Below, one piece after another: positions 12,004 through 24,220 of a stretch of 64,000 nucleotides of DNA. The DNA comes from Acestrorhynchus altus (lineage: Eukaryota; Chordata; Actinopteri; Characiformes; Acestrorhynchidae), in assembly GCA_034509495.1 (NCBI GenBank), contig CM067508.1:24660240-24724239 (forward strand). Direction: 5' to 3'. Both the position numbers and the translations under genes were made by a program. Within the stretch, counting starts at the first letter, position 1; the number at the start of each line of letters is the position of its first letter. The notes below the pieces were generated by a model. That model made no database searches, was not told the origin of the DNA, and worked only from the letters and a program-made list of their open reading frames with translations.

Positions 12004-13062
12004 GTTAGAATCTCTTTCTCTTTTTTTTTTCTTGCTCTCTTTCTCTCTCTTTCTAATTTTGCTCTAAATCACATTAAAGTAAACAAAACAGTATCACGAG
12101 TTTTGGGTCATTCAACAATCAGACACCCTTACCCAGGTGACCCAGCTGGGGTTGATCAAGTCCCGGCATGTGATCCACTTGGAGGCTTCAGAGATCTGGC
12201 CTTTGTGTTTTTGTGGCAGGAGTTTCTGGGAACTTCAGTTGCCTCCCCTGTTAAAGGAAATAAATGTATAGATAACGAGAGATCCTGAGTATCTACCACA
12301 GGACATCTTCAGAGGTCTTATGAAGTCCATGCCTTAATTGGTCATAACTGGTTTATTGGCACAAGTGGGACCTGCTCAATGCTTTATGGGTGTTTTTAAT
12401 GTTATGGCTGATCAGAGTGTACTGTTGTGCAGAAATGTTGTGATTGTATTGGTGGTTATATTGTTATCACACTCCACGAAGTTCTTTCAGATTTCATGTA
12501 AAATGAGCTTGTTTTCATACAGACTCCTATGTTAACCTCATTTTTTTAAACCTCTGGTTTAGATTACAGTAGCTCAATACTGCCGTGGAAAAGGATGGCT
12601 AATGAGGAGTTGGATTAGCTGTGGTTAGAGGGGTTTCATTTCCCAATTTTAATATGTCTCAGGCACCAGAGCAGTGTTTACACACAGAATGTGTGGATCA
12701 AATCACATTGCTTTTCTCACCCTCAAGGTGCTTCTCTTATTGCTACTTTATTGAATTTTGCTCCCTAATTGGCTGTTTTGTCACTAATATCATGTGGGTG
12801 CAAAGTTTACAACCAGTTGCTTTGTGGTGTAGAAGCCTTTGTCAGCAGAAACAGATGGAATTGAAAAATGTTTGGCAGCCTCATAGCTAACCATGAGGAT
12901 TTTTCCAGGGGTATCTGATTCTTTCCCAAGGGGGGGAATTTAGGAGAATTGTGGTTGTCATTTGGGGAGAATTACAGGTTGCCTCCAGCTGTTCATTCTG
13001 CAGGTTTGAGGGAGGGCATTGAATGCTGGGTTGTCTGATGTGTTGCTCTTTATCTTCCTCAG
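12004..13062 (+). other. intron 4
   Basis: Contains a Tc1-like 3' fragment (12285-12425); the remainder shows nothing recognisable. Acceptor TTCCTCAG at 13062. Confidence 0.75.
12285..12425 (+). mobile_element. Tc1-like 3' terminal fragment
   Basis: ATCTACCACAGGACATCTTCAGAGGTCTTATGAAGTCCATGCC (as separate blocks) matches the transposase C-terminal region of the family at 5251 and 6140. It ends TAATGTTATGGCTGATCAG, the terminal repeat. Confidence 0.7.
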
Positions 13063-13164
13063 GTTTGTCAGATCACAGCTCAACCCCCTGTCCAGGCTGA
13101 GCTGGTCCTCAGGTTTCAGCAGCTACAGTCCCGTCTGGCCACACTGAAGATTGAGAATGAAGAG
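13063..13164 (+). CDS. srgap1: srgap1 exon 5 of window (F-BAR C-terminal coil)
   Basis: One hundred two bases, 34 codons, phase 0 to 0, window residues 200-233. It starts VCQITAQPPVQAELVLRFQQ and ends LATLKIENEE before GTAAGC. It begins the extended region after the F-BAR core that packs back on the dimer in the family. Confidence 0.95.
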
Positions 13165-13529
13165 GTAAGCAGGACTTGGTCCCCTGGGTTGAGAATGGTC
13201 AGAATATTTAGATATGTGGATATCCAACCATGTTAGCATTGGTTAATCAGGCAAGTGTAGTTTGGGATAGGTGTGGAATATTTGGACTAGTGGTGTAATT
13301 AAAATTCCTTCCACACACACATATTCAGACAGTCACAAATACCTGGGTAATTACTGATAATTAAACAAAAAGGGGTTAAGTGTCACCAGATTTGAGATCC
13401 CAGTGAAGTTGACTAAGCATTTTTCCTGCATGAGACCTAGTAAAATTCCCAGTTAATTCCTAGACCGCTATTGTGGGAATCAAGGCCAGGAGATCACTGT
13501 ACAGCAACATCCATGTTGAAAATATGGAA

Positions 13530-13725
13530 ATTTCCATCCATCCATTTTCTATACCACTTATTCCTGAATAGGGTCACGGGGGAGCCGGTGCCCTGCCGGC
13601 AACTCTGAGCGCAAGAACAGAAAATAACCCTAGACAGGGAGCTTGTCCATCGTAGGGCTCACACACACTCACAACCACACATTCACACATTCAGGGCCAC
13701 TTTAGAGTCACCAATGTGGAACATT
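13530..13725 (+). repeat. dispersed 'ccatccatccattttct' repeat
   Basis: Begins CCATCCATCCATTTTCTATA, continues GGGTCACGGGGGAGCCGGTG and ends CTTTAGAGTCACCAATGTGG. This is the very common fish interspersed repeat that looks like a LINE/SINE tail. Confidence 0.8.
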
Positions 13726-14013
13726 TTATACTCTTTGTTTAAAAAAGAAGATATTTGAGTGCTGTGTAGAACAGTGGATTCCACACTGGTGTTGAAAACG
13801 TCCTGCTTTAATTGGCGTAGCTGTCTCTACTGTCCTGGTAAGTGTTTTGACTGCATTTAACTACAAGAGTGAAGTCAGGATCTTGGATGATCACCACCCC
13901 AGCTCATACTCCCCAACGTTTCCCCCAAAGTGTTGCATGAATCACCTGCATTCCAGAGGTTTATACTCCTCTGCTCCAGAGGGTCCTATTCTGGGAATTA
14001 TCTGTAGGGATTA

Positions 14014-14016
<3 letters not shown>

Positions 14017-14086
<70 letters not shown>
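14017..14086. repeat. (TG)n microsatellite
   Basis: About 35 uninterrupted TG dinucleotides. Confidence 0.97.
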
Positions 14087-14087
<1 letters not shown>

Positions 14088-14100
14088 ATTTGCACATCTA

Positions 14101-14180
14101 TGTCAGCAATGGGTGCAACTTACAGTAGCTGAATGTATTCACTAGAAGGGGTGTTCACAAATATTTGGACATTTAGTGTA
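14101..14180 (-). mobile_element. terminal fragment of a Tc1-related DNA element
   Basis: TGTCAGCAATGGGTGCAACT, GAATGTATTCACTAGAAGGG and ATTTGGACATTTAGTGTA are the reverse complement of the blocks seen forward at 57595-57690. Confidence 0.7.
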
Positions 14181-16624
14181 TCTTAACATGGATAACAGCA
14201 GCACCTGTTCTGCACCAGAACAGAGTTATTATGTTGTGAAGCTCCTGCAGAGATATTGAAGCCAAATCCTTAAAAGACATACTTGATCTCTTTTTAATGC
14301 ACCAGAATGAGACAGCATTACAGTAGATTTTTGTGCATAATTGAATTGCTAAGAGCTAATGGCAGGAGAGGCTATGGAGGGAATGGCCGAGGATGATAGT
14401 GATGTCCTCACTGCAGTGTTTCTGCTGTCCTTTGGTTAACCCCAATGATGAACAAGCAGACTCCTCTGTCACCCTTCTCCATTTCCGAACCCCGTCTGAC
14501 TCTTCTGAAGCTCATCCCAGGGCTGTTTCACCTGAAACGGCCTTCAGACTGCTGATGTGTGGATGCCTGCAGAATTAAAAAGTGAACAGTCAGGAAGAGA
14601 TGCAAGAGATGCACTCCCTTTGGTGGCATTATCACAAGCGATCATCTGCCCTTGTTCTACTCTTATCTCCATTCCTTCATTCTACAGCATCACATTCCCA
14701 TGCTTTTCTTGGGACACAGAGTGTCTAGAATGTACACAGTGAGAGAGGGAGCTTTAGATGTGTGAATGGGTATACACACATGGTGTTTAGTTCTGGGTTG
14801 TAGCTTGAATGTTCTACCTGCTGTTCATCTCCAGGATTGCGAAGAATGGTGTGCGAGATCCCATGTCCAATACATGATCTCTAAGTAAACAGTGTATTCT
14901 TTCTGTGGAGGACCTGGCAATTAGCTAGCTTTCAAATGTGTGGTATCTCCCTCCTCCAAGCGTTCACCCATAAGCCCCATTCATTACACTGTGATGAATG
15001 GACCAATAGAAACTCTCCATTATAGCAGCATAGTTTCTATCCTCTAATCAGCTGCGTGTTATTGTGCAGTTACTACCTGCTGGATGTTTGAGGTTTGCAT
15101 ATTTTAGTCTCCAAGAATTTTTGTGATGTACTCAGAAAGGTGCACGGGCTATTGCCCTCTATTCATGTCGAGTTTTATTTTCAGAGATATATGGGACACG
15201 AGGTTCTTGGCAGTCTCGTCCAGGATGTGCTTTTGAAGTGTGTGTGCTGTGGGGCATTATGGCCTAAGCTGCCGTCAGTGTTCTGTCCCAGATGAAAAGC
15301 CAATGGGGAAGTACTGTAGTGGGCCATGGTCCTCTTTAGGCTGGTGCAGCAGAAGCAATGAGCATAGGATGTGAGCTCAGGGCATTTCCTGGAACACTGA
15401 TATGGCTCAGGGCACCATGAAACTGTCAAAAACGGACCAAATGTACAGCTACAGTGACCGGGAGAAGAGCGCTGTGTACATCCCGGATGCAGAGCAAGGT
15501 CTTCTCCAGCTGAAAAGTTGCACTGAACTGGTGCAGCTGTTTCCTAAAGCCAGTTCTGCATTACAGAGCAGAGCGGAGAGAGAGGGAGAGAGAGCAAGCC
15601 AGCAACTGATGAATACTTTATTAGCTTTACTGACAGTCTCCATATACCACTCACCCTGAGACATGCTCTCACACACCTTCAGCAGAAAGCTGGGAAGCGT
15701 TTGCTCTTATCCCTCAGCACGCTTTTCATCTCACTTCATTCCCTATTCCTCTCTCGTTCCTGTTTTTCCTCCTGCAAAGCTAATAATTTAATGAAGTACA
15801 CAGTGTTTGCAGGAGAGATTAGGAGATGAGACATCAGTGAGACGGATGTGCACTTTCATATCGCTTGTTCTGTCTCTCTTAGTCTTTGTTTCTGGTTCTT
15901 TCACCCACCCACCCCCTCTCTCTCCCTCCTCCTAGTTTTCTAATAGAAATTCTTCCTGCATCTCTCACTAAAACCACAGCAGTCCAAACTGCTGCTCTCT
16001 GTGGGAAGTATCTGTTTGTTTTGCTGGAGATAATCCTCAGGGAAGCACATCAAAGCTGAGGAGATGTGTGCCCTGAGCCTACTGCCGTGTGAAACCACTG
16101 ATTGCTGATAGCTCATCTAACAGTTATCTGTCTGCTGTTAACCAGGCTGCTACACACCTTAGTAGAGTGCTAATCATAATAAAAGTGCTAAAGAGGGGCT
16201 CTCTGTTCGCCTCATTGTTTGACTCACATCAAAACTGAACTTTAGAAAAAAGCCCTGGTGTGAATGTTGCAATCTCCATGTCAGCAGAGCCAGTATTATA
16301 ATGAATAATACATCAAATCTAATGGTTTTTAAGTAGGGAGAGTTTGTCTCATTTGTGGGAGGTCTCTGCAGTGCAGATAGTCGGGGTGTGATTATAGCTA
16401 GATGGGAGAAACAGCAGCCCAGCATAGCAGTAACGCTCTTAAAGACTTGAAGGAATAGTTTGTGAAGATTCAGATTCACAGAACTTTTCTCTAATATCAA
16501 ATGCAGTTGATTCAACCTTTGATACTTAACCCTTGTGCTGTCTTAGTATTCTGTATACCGTCTAAAGGTTTGACCTCTGTCATTGCCAACAAAGGTTATG
16601 TTACATAGTATCGAGTTGAACTTT

Positions 16625-16718
16625 TGTTATTGACCAAATACTAATTTCCTCTCTCATCTTTATAAGGAGAACTTGCACAATCAGTGGCTGATTAAATACT
16701 TTTTTGCCCCACTGTATA
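16625..16718. mobile_element. Tc1-like terminal repeat remnant
   Basis: The end TAAATACTTTTTTGCCCCAC with preceding AACTTGCACAATCAGTGGCTG is a recognised Tc1-type terminal inverted repeat. No partner end was found nearby. Confidence 0.7.
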
Positions 16719-17039
16719 TTCTTTTTTTTGTACCTTCATGTTTTCTTAAGATTCTGCACAGGAGTAAACATTAATGTTTTAGTCAGACGTGGCAATTCTA
16801 TAGCTTCATAAAGTAGTAGAAATGTGCAGAAATATAAACAATGGTTATTTTTCACTTTTTTTGGAGATGCTTTAGGAAAAGTTTTTAAACAAAAAAGAAA
16901 TTCTGTGCAATTAAAATGGAACATTTCATAAGAGGAGACATTAGTTAGGTTTAGTTAGTTTACTGGGACTGTGAGACTAATATCACATTAGAAGCTGTTT
17001 ATTAATAGAAGTTATATTTGCGTATGTGTTTTCTGACCT

Positions 17040-17445
17040 TGTGTGAGGCGTTATGATTGATAAGAAAGTGGTTAAAACGTCACTGAGTAGCTGAAACATT
17101 AGTTTTTCCAATGCTTGACTGCAATGGTGTCATGCCAGACTGTCACTCAGACAGCACAGGCACTTTGACTTTTGACAGCATTAATAAGATCCTGCAACCA
17201 GTTTACCTCCCTTTTATGAAAGCATACGTTGGTGCAATATTGCTACATGACATTGCTCATCACATACTGCTATTGTCTTACAAGCTTGCCTTGAAGACAC
17301 AGATACCATGACATGGCCAGTCGAATCACCAGATCTATCCCTGATTGAAAATGTATGGGATGCTGTTGGACATGCTATCAGCACAACACCCCATATCGCA
17401 AAATCTACAGGAACTGAGTAAGAATAATCGAGCTTCATGGTATTA
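17040..17445 (+). mobile_element. Tc1/mariner transposase remnant
   Basis: Around 17310-17370 one frame reads TWPVESPDLSLIENVWDAVG, which fits the WPxxSPDLxxIExxW block of the Tc1 catalytic domain. Upstream codons (LLHDIAHHILLLSYKLALK) sit where the family has the DNAxxH block, with the catalytic Asp region decayed. Frames are interrupted. Confidence 0.75.
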
Positions 17446-17509
17446 TCACAGGCCACCATTAGGATTTTCTGTAACTCTTTTCTGAGACAAACTTACTAAC
17501 ATACACCTA

Positions 17510-17835
17510 ATGCCTGACTATTGCCTAATGCCAGGTGTCGGCTAGAGGGGTATAAAGCCCCCAGCACTGAGCTGTGGAGCAGTGAAACTGTGCACTCTGG
17601 AATGATGGTGCGCCATCCAATACTTTTGGGATGAGTTGTGGAATTGGGGATGAGGTGGGGATGGTGAACATCCAACCTCCTGACCTTAAAACGTTCTGGT
17701 TGCTGAATGCAATCAAATCCTCACAGCAGTGCTCCAAATCTAGTGGAAAGACTTCCTTGGACAGTTCTCCAACTGAAGCAGGATAAACAAAGAATGAGCA
17801 GGTGTCCCAATGCTTTTGTCTGTATATAGTATGTA
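17510..17835 (+). mobile_element. Tc1-related DNA element (non-autonomous)
   Basis: GGCTAGAGGGGTATAAAGCC, GAGCTGTGGAGCAGTGAAAC, AATGCAATCAAATCCTCACA and the end GTGTCCCAATGCTTTTGTC. Related copies occur at 42838 (reverse), 49290 (reverse), 57595 and 63475. Confidence 0.7.
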
Positions 17836-18884
17836 ATGTACAATGTTTTCATACAGTATTCATTCAAATGTCTGAGACCATTTGTCATCTTTTTTCCACT
17901 GTCGTCAAAATAACTGACTCTTGAGTTATTCTGAGTGATTTTCAAGATCTTCAAAGCTGTAGAGCAGCTTAGAAAACATGCCAGAACTTCAGCCTCTTCA
18001 TCAGCTTAAATGCCTTTTCTCTCTTCTTCATGAGAGGCCCTGCTGGACGCAGTGTGCTCCTCAGAGGGTTCAGCTGCACAGGAAGTCATTGATTGAGTTT
18101 AAAAATCTCTTTTTAAAGTGGCTATGTGGTGAGGCTCTTTCATTTGACACTCTTGATGTATGTGAAGCAGATTGATTCCCTCTTTATTCTCATGCATTTC
18201 TGCTCTGCTCTGACTTGCAGGGGTTCGCCCCTCGGTTGTGTGCTATTTGAAGCTTGCCCTTTCTTCCAGCCACCTCAATACAGAATGTGTACACAAACAG
18301 GTGTGGCGGCTCTTTTGGAGGAGATGGTAACCGAAACTCTTACACGGAAAAGCAGAGGAGTCTGAAACATGTGACTGCAGTGGTCACAGTGTGTACGAAC
18401 TGAAACAAAGGCAAATGAGTCATCCAGGTCGAAATGGGCCAGCGTCAAGACAGGTCTGATCCATGGGACTCGGCTACTGGTCTCCATTAGCTTTGAGGTC
18501 ATCCTCCATTGATTCGTATTGGATGAGGAGGCTTTAGGGTGCGGCTCAGCCTGACCCTTAGGGTTAATGGGGGGGGTATGGACTCACTGGGCGTGACTGA
18601 GGCCTTATATTGCCTGTAAAACCTCATGCTGATGGCTATGAAGGTTTCCTAGCTTTTACTACATTGGGGAGTAGAGAAGGAACTGAGACCAGCGGGCAAA
18701 GCAGAGCAAACCAGCAGAAGAAAAGGTTTTCCTCAAGATTGAAGCAGAACCACATTTTAAAACTTTAAAAGTCAACATATACTATATTGACTCAGCCCAT
18801 ATCCATATAAATATCAATATAAATTTCAATATATTGCCCAGCCATACCTTTAACGAGTGCATACATTTTTAATGTGTTAACATT

Positions 18885-20850
18885 AGATAGATTGATAACT
18901 TTATTAATCCCAGAGGGAAAGTCACATATCAGAGCAGTGTAATGATAGCAAGAGCAGAAAGAGCACAGCACTCAAGCTTTACTTAAAAAAAAAACATAAT
19001 AATTAGGAGCTATACTAAATACAAAAACTAAAACTACCAACAGAACAGAGGTGCGTCGTTATGAGTATTAGTATTAGAACAGGTAATCCTGTCTGTTGTG
19101 TATGTAAAGTGTCTGTGCAAAGATATGAACAGAAGATCTGAATATTGTCTGTGCAAAGAGATATGAATAGAAGAGCAGTAATGTGAGTCAGGACAGATGG
19201 ACCTAGTCAGTTACGAACATGTGTTGATAAAGTGATAGGAGTAGTAATGTCCAGCCAAAATTAGTGAGCCTGTCCTGTTAGTTGTTCAGTGTGTATTAAT
19301 GTCCTGATACAGTGAAGAGGAGTTGTACAGTGTGATCGCTGTTGGTACAGATGGCCTCCTGTACTGCTCCTCGCTACAATGGAGCTGAATGAGTCTGTTG
19401 CTGAAAGTGATCTGCTCTCTTGGAGGAGGTGATAGTCCAGGATAGTGATCTGTTTGTTGAGAATTCTCTTTTCCACCACTGCCTCAAAACTCTCCAGTGT
19501 GCATCCAAGAACAGAGCCAGTCAGTTTGTCGATCTTCTTGGTGTCTCCACCTTTTGATGCAGCCTCCCCAACAGACTGCTGCAAAGAAGACAGCACCCAC
19601 AACAATAGACTAGTAGAAGATGTCTAACATTTTGCTGCACCCAATGAAGGAACTGAGCTTCCTCAGAAAGTAAAGTCTGCTCATCTCATTCTTGTACACA
19701 GCCTCGGTGTTGGCCCTCCAGTCCAGTTTGTTGTCCAGCAGGACACCCAGATGTTTGTACGTGTCAACCATCTCAATGTTCTGATCCATGATGATAACAC
19801 GTCTCATTGTCCTCTTCTTCCTTCTGAAGTTCACCACCGTTTCCTTGGTCTTGGTCACATTAAGGAGCAGACAGTTCATCTCACACCACTCCGCAAAGCT
19901 GCTCACTAAGTCCATCTGTCCATTCCTGATGCACCTAAAAATTTCTCAAAGTGGCACAGATCTGATCTGTACTGGAAGTCTGTGGCATACAGGATGAAGA
20001 GGAAGGGGAAGGGCACAGTTCCCTGAGGTGCTCCAGTGTTGCAGACTAGAAAATCAGACTGGCTGGTTCCCAACTGCACATTCTGGGGCCTATGAGGCCG
20101 GTAATCCAGCACCCGGGTTATCATGGACTTATGCACATTCATTTTATCCATCTTCTCTCTAAGCATGAGCGGTTGGAAGGTGTTAAATGCGAATGGTGTT
20201 GTTCTGGTCCAGATGGGAGTGTGACTTCTGCATTAAGTAGATTTACACCACACCATCCACACCAACCTTCTGTTGATAAGCAGACTGCAGATGGTCCAGG
20301 AAATAGCTGACCTGAGGTCTGGAATGTTGCAGTCAACAATCTTTCCAGGAGCTTCATGACATGGGATGTGAGGGCCACTGGTCTGAAGTCATTGAGAGAA
20401 GAGGCAGATGACTTCTTTGGAACAGGAACCAGACTGGAGATTTTCCACAGCATAGGAACTTGGTCTTGCTTCAGACACAGTTTAAAGAGACACAGTACTC
20501 AGTACTCTTTGGCTGATTTCATCTGGTCCAGCTGCCTTGCTCAGTTTTAGATTGTCCAGCTGTCTCTTGACTTTGTTAGATGCTTTTGCTTGACTTGGTC
20601 ACCTCTGGTGGGGGATGAGGATCTTTGGAGAATGGATGTGGCAGGAGGGGTTGTGTGGAAGAGTGTGGACACAGCAGTGGTGGTGAGGAAGAAAGGCTAC
20701 TGCTACTGGAGGTTGGGGTGGGGGTGGGTGATGTGCTGAACCTTTTGGCAGTGTCTAAATTGTCCCCCACACTTTGTGGTTTAGCACTGATACCAGTGAT
20801 TTCCCTCATGCCATCCCAGGCCTCCTTTATTCTCATGATTAATATTAATA
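18885..20850 (-). mobile_element. LINE (L2/Rex-like) fragment with broken reverse transcriptase
   Basis: Minus-strand pieces read SSLVPVPKK, NDFRPVALTSHVMKLLERLL, CNTGAPQGTVPFPFLFILY and, further on, NVTKTKETVVNFRRKK and YKHLGVLLDNKLDW. These are ordered blocks of the reverse transcriptase of L2/Rex-type LINEs. Frames change between blocks, and the position of the FADD/FSDD catalytic motif reads KFLGASG, so it is inactive. The 3' end at 18885-18930 is the complement of GGGATTAATAAAGTTATC, the usual end of such LINEs. The copy is 5' truncated. Confidence 0.85.
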
Positions 20851-21477
20851 TATCTTAATATCTTGTTAATATTATTAATTTCAACCCTCCAACTTGTTAG
20901 TGTACTGTCAGAGCAGTATGACTTTGTAACAAGTACTGAAAGTGAGAATAGAGTGAGTGAGTGGGGCCTCGTGCCAGCACTGTTCTGTAAAGCTCTCTGA
21001 TGGGATGCTCAGAAACAGTCCTTGACATTTATAAGCTTATGGAAATGCTGTGTGGCCAGCAGAGAAGAGGCTATGGAAATGAATTCTAAAAGCCTGAATG
21101 AATAACATCTCTCCCAGGCGCTCCAAGTGCTGCAGATTGATTGCTTTGGTCTGGTGTCGTGTTCAAGGTCTGATGCATTTGTCACAGTGAACATGGCAGG
21201 TAGGGACGGTCGGAGAAGAGAGGGTTCTCTGCATATTCTCGCAGTATGCGAGCTGCTCAGGGCCATGTTCCTCTCTGCTGCCTACTTTTCCTGCTACTGA
21301 CTTGTCGTAACATAGTGGTTTTGACACCACATAGACTTCAAGCTTTCTTTTTTCTTGTGGCACAGAGAAACAGCAGCTGAATTGAAACCTTAACAGATTT
21401 TTTTTTATTAGTTAAGCAGAAATGAAAGAAAAGTACTTCCGTTTGTGTTACTCAATTGAATTTTTGGTTCCTTGTAG

Positions 21478-21675
21478 ATCAAGAAGACCTCTGAGGCCAC
21501 TCTGACCACCATCCAAGACATGGTGACCATTGAGGACTATGATGTCTCAGAGTGTTTCCACCACAGCCGTTCCACGGAGTCAGTGAAGTCTACTGTTTCC
21601 GAGACATACCTCAGCAAACCCAGTATCGCCAAGAGACGTGCCAACCAACAGGAGACTGAACAGTTCTACTTCATG
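21478..21675 (+). CDS. srgap1: srgap1 exon 6 of window (post-F-BAR region)
   Basis: One hundred ninety-eight bases, 66 codons, phase 0 to 0, window residues 234-299. It includes MVTIEDYDVSECFHHSRSTE and SKPSIAKRRANQQETEQFYF, then M. Relative to mammals the first residue is I (for V), with small changes in KKTSEATLTT. The donor GTGAAA is weak at +4 to +6, but the next exon restores the family sequence YFM-KFREFLEG. Confidence 0.95.
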
Positions 21676-21720
21676 GTGAAAAACAATTCTTTGAGTGCGG
21701 TTATTAGACTGTGTTGTTGA

Positions 21721-22387
21721 TATACATCAATCGAGCATAACATTATGACCACCTCCTTGTTTCTACTCTCGCTGTCCATTTTGTTATCTCCACTTATACA
21801 GGAGCACTTTGTGGTCCAATAGTTACAGACTGTTATCCATCTTATCTTCAATGGTCAAGACCATCACAGAGGAAGTATTATGTGGGTGGTGGGACATTTC
21901 TCTCCTGAAGTGTTTAAACTCTGTGTCCATCACTGTCCACTCTATTAGACACTTGTATCTAGGTGCTACACCTTGTACCCATAAAAAGTCAAACAGAAGC
22001 TCATCTGCTTCTGAACAGTTTTTGTGTTGGTCATCCTCTAGTCCTTCATCAGTGGTCACAGGGGGTCCTTACCATTGAAGAACAGGGTGAAAGAAGGTAA
22101 ACAAAGTATTCAGAGTAACAGATGGACTGCAGTCTGTAAGTACTGTATTTTCCAGACTATAAGTCGCACCGGAATATAAAGTTGCAAACCCGTAAAGTTT
22201 AAAAAAAAAAAAAACCCTGGAAAATAACATATACAAGAAGAAAAAGCTGCACCTCATTATAAGCTGCATGGTTTAAAGCGTGGAAAAAAGTAGTGGCTTA
22301 TAGTCCGGAAAATATGGTACTTCAATAGGTGGTGGTGATGAGTGCATCATGAACATTGTCATAATGTTATGGCTGATTGGTATATAC
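21721..22387. mobile_element. fold-back (long inverted repeat) DNA element
   Basis: The left end TATACATCAATCGAGCATAAC with ATTATGACC is the imperfect complement of the right end GTCATAATGTTATGGCTGAT then TGGTATATA. Inner arms also pair: TTCAATGGTCAAGACC with GGTCCTTACCATTGAAGAA, and ACAGACTGTTATCCATCT with AGATGGACTGCAGTCTGT. No coding capacity. Confidence 0.8.
22141..22321. mobile_element. MITE nested in the fold-back element
   Basis: The left end GTATTTTCCAGACTATAAG pairs with the right end CTTATAGTCCGGAAAATATG. This is a 'gtattttccggactataag' type miniature element. Both edges carry GTAC, possibly part of the target site. Confidence 0.8.
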
Positions 22388-22586
22388 TGATAATGTTGAT
22401 GATCTCCATTTCCAAATGGTGTTCAGAATGTCATAATTGGAGGATGTTAAAGCACTAGATAAAGAAGCGATTTTAATGGGCTTTGTCCTTTGTCCATCAC
22501 TACCCTGCTTTACCCTTGCAGGCTAAGGTTTCTAATAGCCAGCTGGAGTCTTTAATCTGTTCTCATGTTGGATGCTGTTTTTGCAG

Positions 22587-22671
22587 AAATTCCGTGAATT
22601 TCTTGAAGGCAGTAATCTCATTGCCAAGCTTCAGGCCAAGCATGACCTCCTGAAGAGAGCTCTAGGAGAAG
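22587..22671 (+). CDS. srgap1: srgap1 exon 7 of window (end of F-BAR module)
   Basis: Eighty-five bases, phase 0 to 1, window residues 300-328. It reads KFREFLEGSNLIAKLQAKHD then LLKRALGEG with the last Gly split. It matches mammalian KLREYLEGSNLITKLQAKHD closely. Donor GTATTC is poor beyond +3. Confidence 0.94.
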
Positions 22672-22790
22672 GTATTCATCTCACAAGACAAATCTATACA
22701 ATAGATTTTGCTATTTATCTATAAAATGTATTGAAATTCTTCTCGCATATTTATTTCATAATAAATTCTAACATGTATACATTCACACAT

Positions 22791-22791
<1 letters not shown>

Positions 22792-22857
<66 letters not shown>

Positions 22858-22880
22858 TGATGATGATGATGATGATGATA
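22792..22880. repeat. (AAT)n-(GAT)n compound microsatellite
   Basis: About twenty AAT units followed by about eight GAT units. Confidence 0.95.
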
Positions 22881-22889
22881 AACTGACAT

Positions 22890-23360
22890 GCCAGAAGTCA
22901 TGAGATATCAGGCTTGGGAATGCCCACACCAGTGTACGTTGTGAGGTGTTTTCTTGTGAGCGAGGTTGAACCCTGGCCAGCATGTTCATGGCAAGGCAAT
23001 ACAAATTATTGGAATTTGAGCAAGGCATGATGGTGGGTGCCAGGTCAACATTCCATTTCTGAAATTGTGCAGGCATTTAACGTTCCTCAATGCACAGTGT
23101 CATGTATGTTCCATTAATATGTCAAATATGTCACCACAGCCACTGTGGTGTCCAATGTGGATGGTAATGCCTTTTATGGCATCTTTCTGGTACAAGTTTG
23201 ACCATGAGGATTGAGGCATTTTAAATCCAGACACAACTTTGGAAATTAAACATCCTGTCCTAGCATTATCATGCTTCGTTCAAACATTCGATAATTCACA
23301 TTATTTTGCCATGAGCATGCTGACCAGTGTTCAGTCTCGTTTACAAGATATCTCACAACT
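22890..23360 (+). mobile_element. probable Tc1-like remnant, badly decayed
   Basis: Around 23015 a frame reads EFEQGMMVGARS, resembling the N-terminal region of some Tc1 transposases. The surrounding sequence is low in recognisable blocks and has no long frame. Confidence 0.4.
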
Positions 23361-24085
23361 TATACAAAATATATACAGGCTTCCCAAGCCTTACCCTCAG
23401 GTATTACCATGTTCTATTTAACTTACATACTGACATCCCATGTCGTGTTGTAGGAAACCAAAATATTAACAATATATATATATATATATAATGATAATGT
23501 GGACTTTGATGATGGACAGAACGATACAAAGTTATTTTCCTTCTTCTGTGAAGTTATATAAAGTTCTACTATTAAAAGGGGTGTTTGAGTTGTTTACCCA
23601 CTCAAACTCCACTCTTGTTCACTAACAAGCCTCCAGCTCTCCTGGCAAGTCCTGAGCTGTACTGCAGGCCAGGCTATCCTGGAGCGCATCACAAATCTAG
23701 TGTAAACACCCTGCCGCTGCTGTCCAGGCTTGCGCTGGTGTGAGCTGCATGGGTGGGCTGTCAGTAGAGTAGGCATGTTCTGTCCCTGCTGTCCAGCCCC
23801 AGCCTGTCTGCCTTCTCTGCTGTCAGTCAGGCTCGCGGGTATGGGCTCTCCACAGAGCCGGCCCTGCAGCTGAGTCATGCCAGGCCTGTCAGGAGATAGC
23901 CGCTTAAGAAGTGAACTGATGGATAAAAGGCTTTAGAGGGGGCTGGAGTCCAAGACGTTTAAAGTTTAAAACAAGCTTTACGTTCAAATTCAGTAAGGTG
24001 TGAATGAACGTGTGTCCAGATTGGAGCCAGATGGCCACATATGCCTTGCTGGGTGCGCATTGGGCTGAGACAGTCTAGCACATCA

Positions 24086-24090
<5 letters not shown>

Positions 24091-24175
<85 letters not shown>

Positions 24176-24190
24176 TTCTCTCTTTCCCTG
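24091..24190. repeat. (TC)n microsatellite upstream of microexon
   Basis: About 80 bases of almost pure TC, with GTCTCTGTC interruptions, ending about 30 bases before the exon 8 acceptor ATCTGTCTAG. Confidence 0.95.
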
Positions 24191-24220
24191 TCTCTCTCAT
24201 TCCCTCTTCTATCTGTCTAG

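Larger units (their letters stand above)
13165..21477 (+). other. intron 5 (8.3 kb), repeat-rich
   Basis: The largest intron in the window. It holds a dispersed repeat (13530), a TG microsatellite (14017), three Tc1-related pieces (14101, 16625, 17040), another DNA element (17510) and a minus-strand LINE (18885-20850). The stretches 14180-16600 and 20850-21470 show nothing I can name. Confidence 0.8.
21676..22586 (+). other. intron 6, mostly one fold-back transposon
   Basis: Nearly three quarters of this intron is the fold-back element at 21721-22387 with a MITE nested inside. Acceptor TTTTTGCAG at 22586. Confidence 0.8.
22672..24220 (+). other. intron 7
   Basis: Holds an AAT/GAT microsatellite, a probable Tc1-like remnant, a short TA run at about 23473-23490 and the long TC tract that leads to exon 8. 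Confidence 0.8.

Noticed and set aside
19261..20550. Several open frames on both strands suggesting separate genes.
   Set aside because: All are parts or shadows of the single broken LINE.
23594..23878. 94-codon minus-strand frame in intron 7.
   Set aside because: Composition is GC-rich but there is no domain, no start context and no splice partner.
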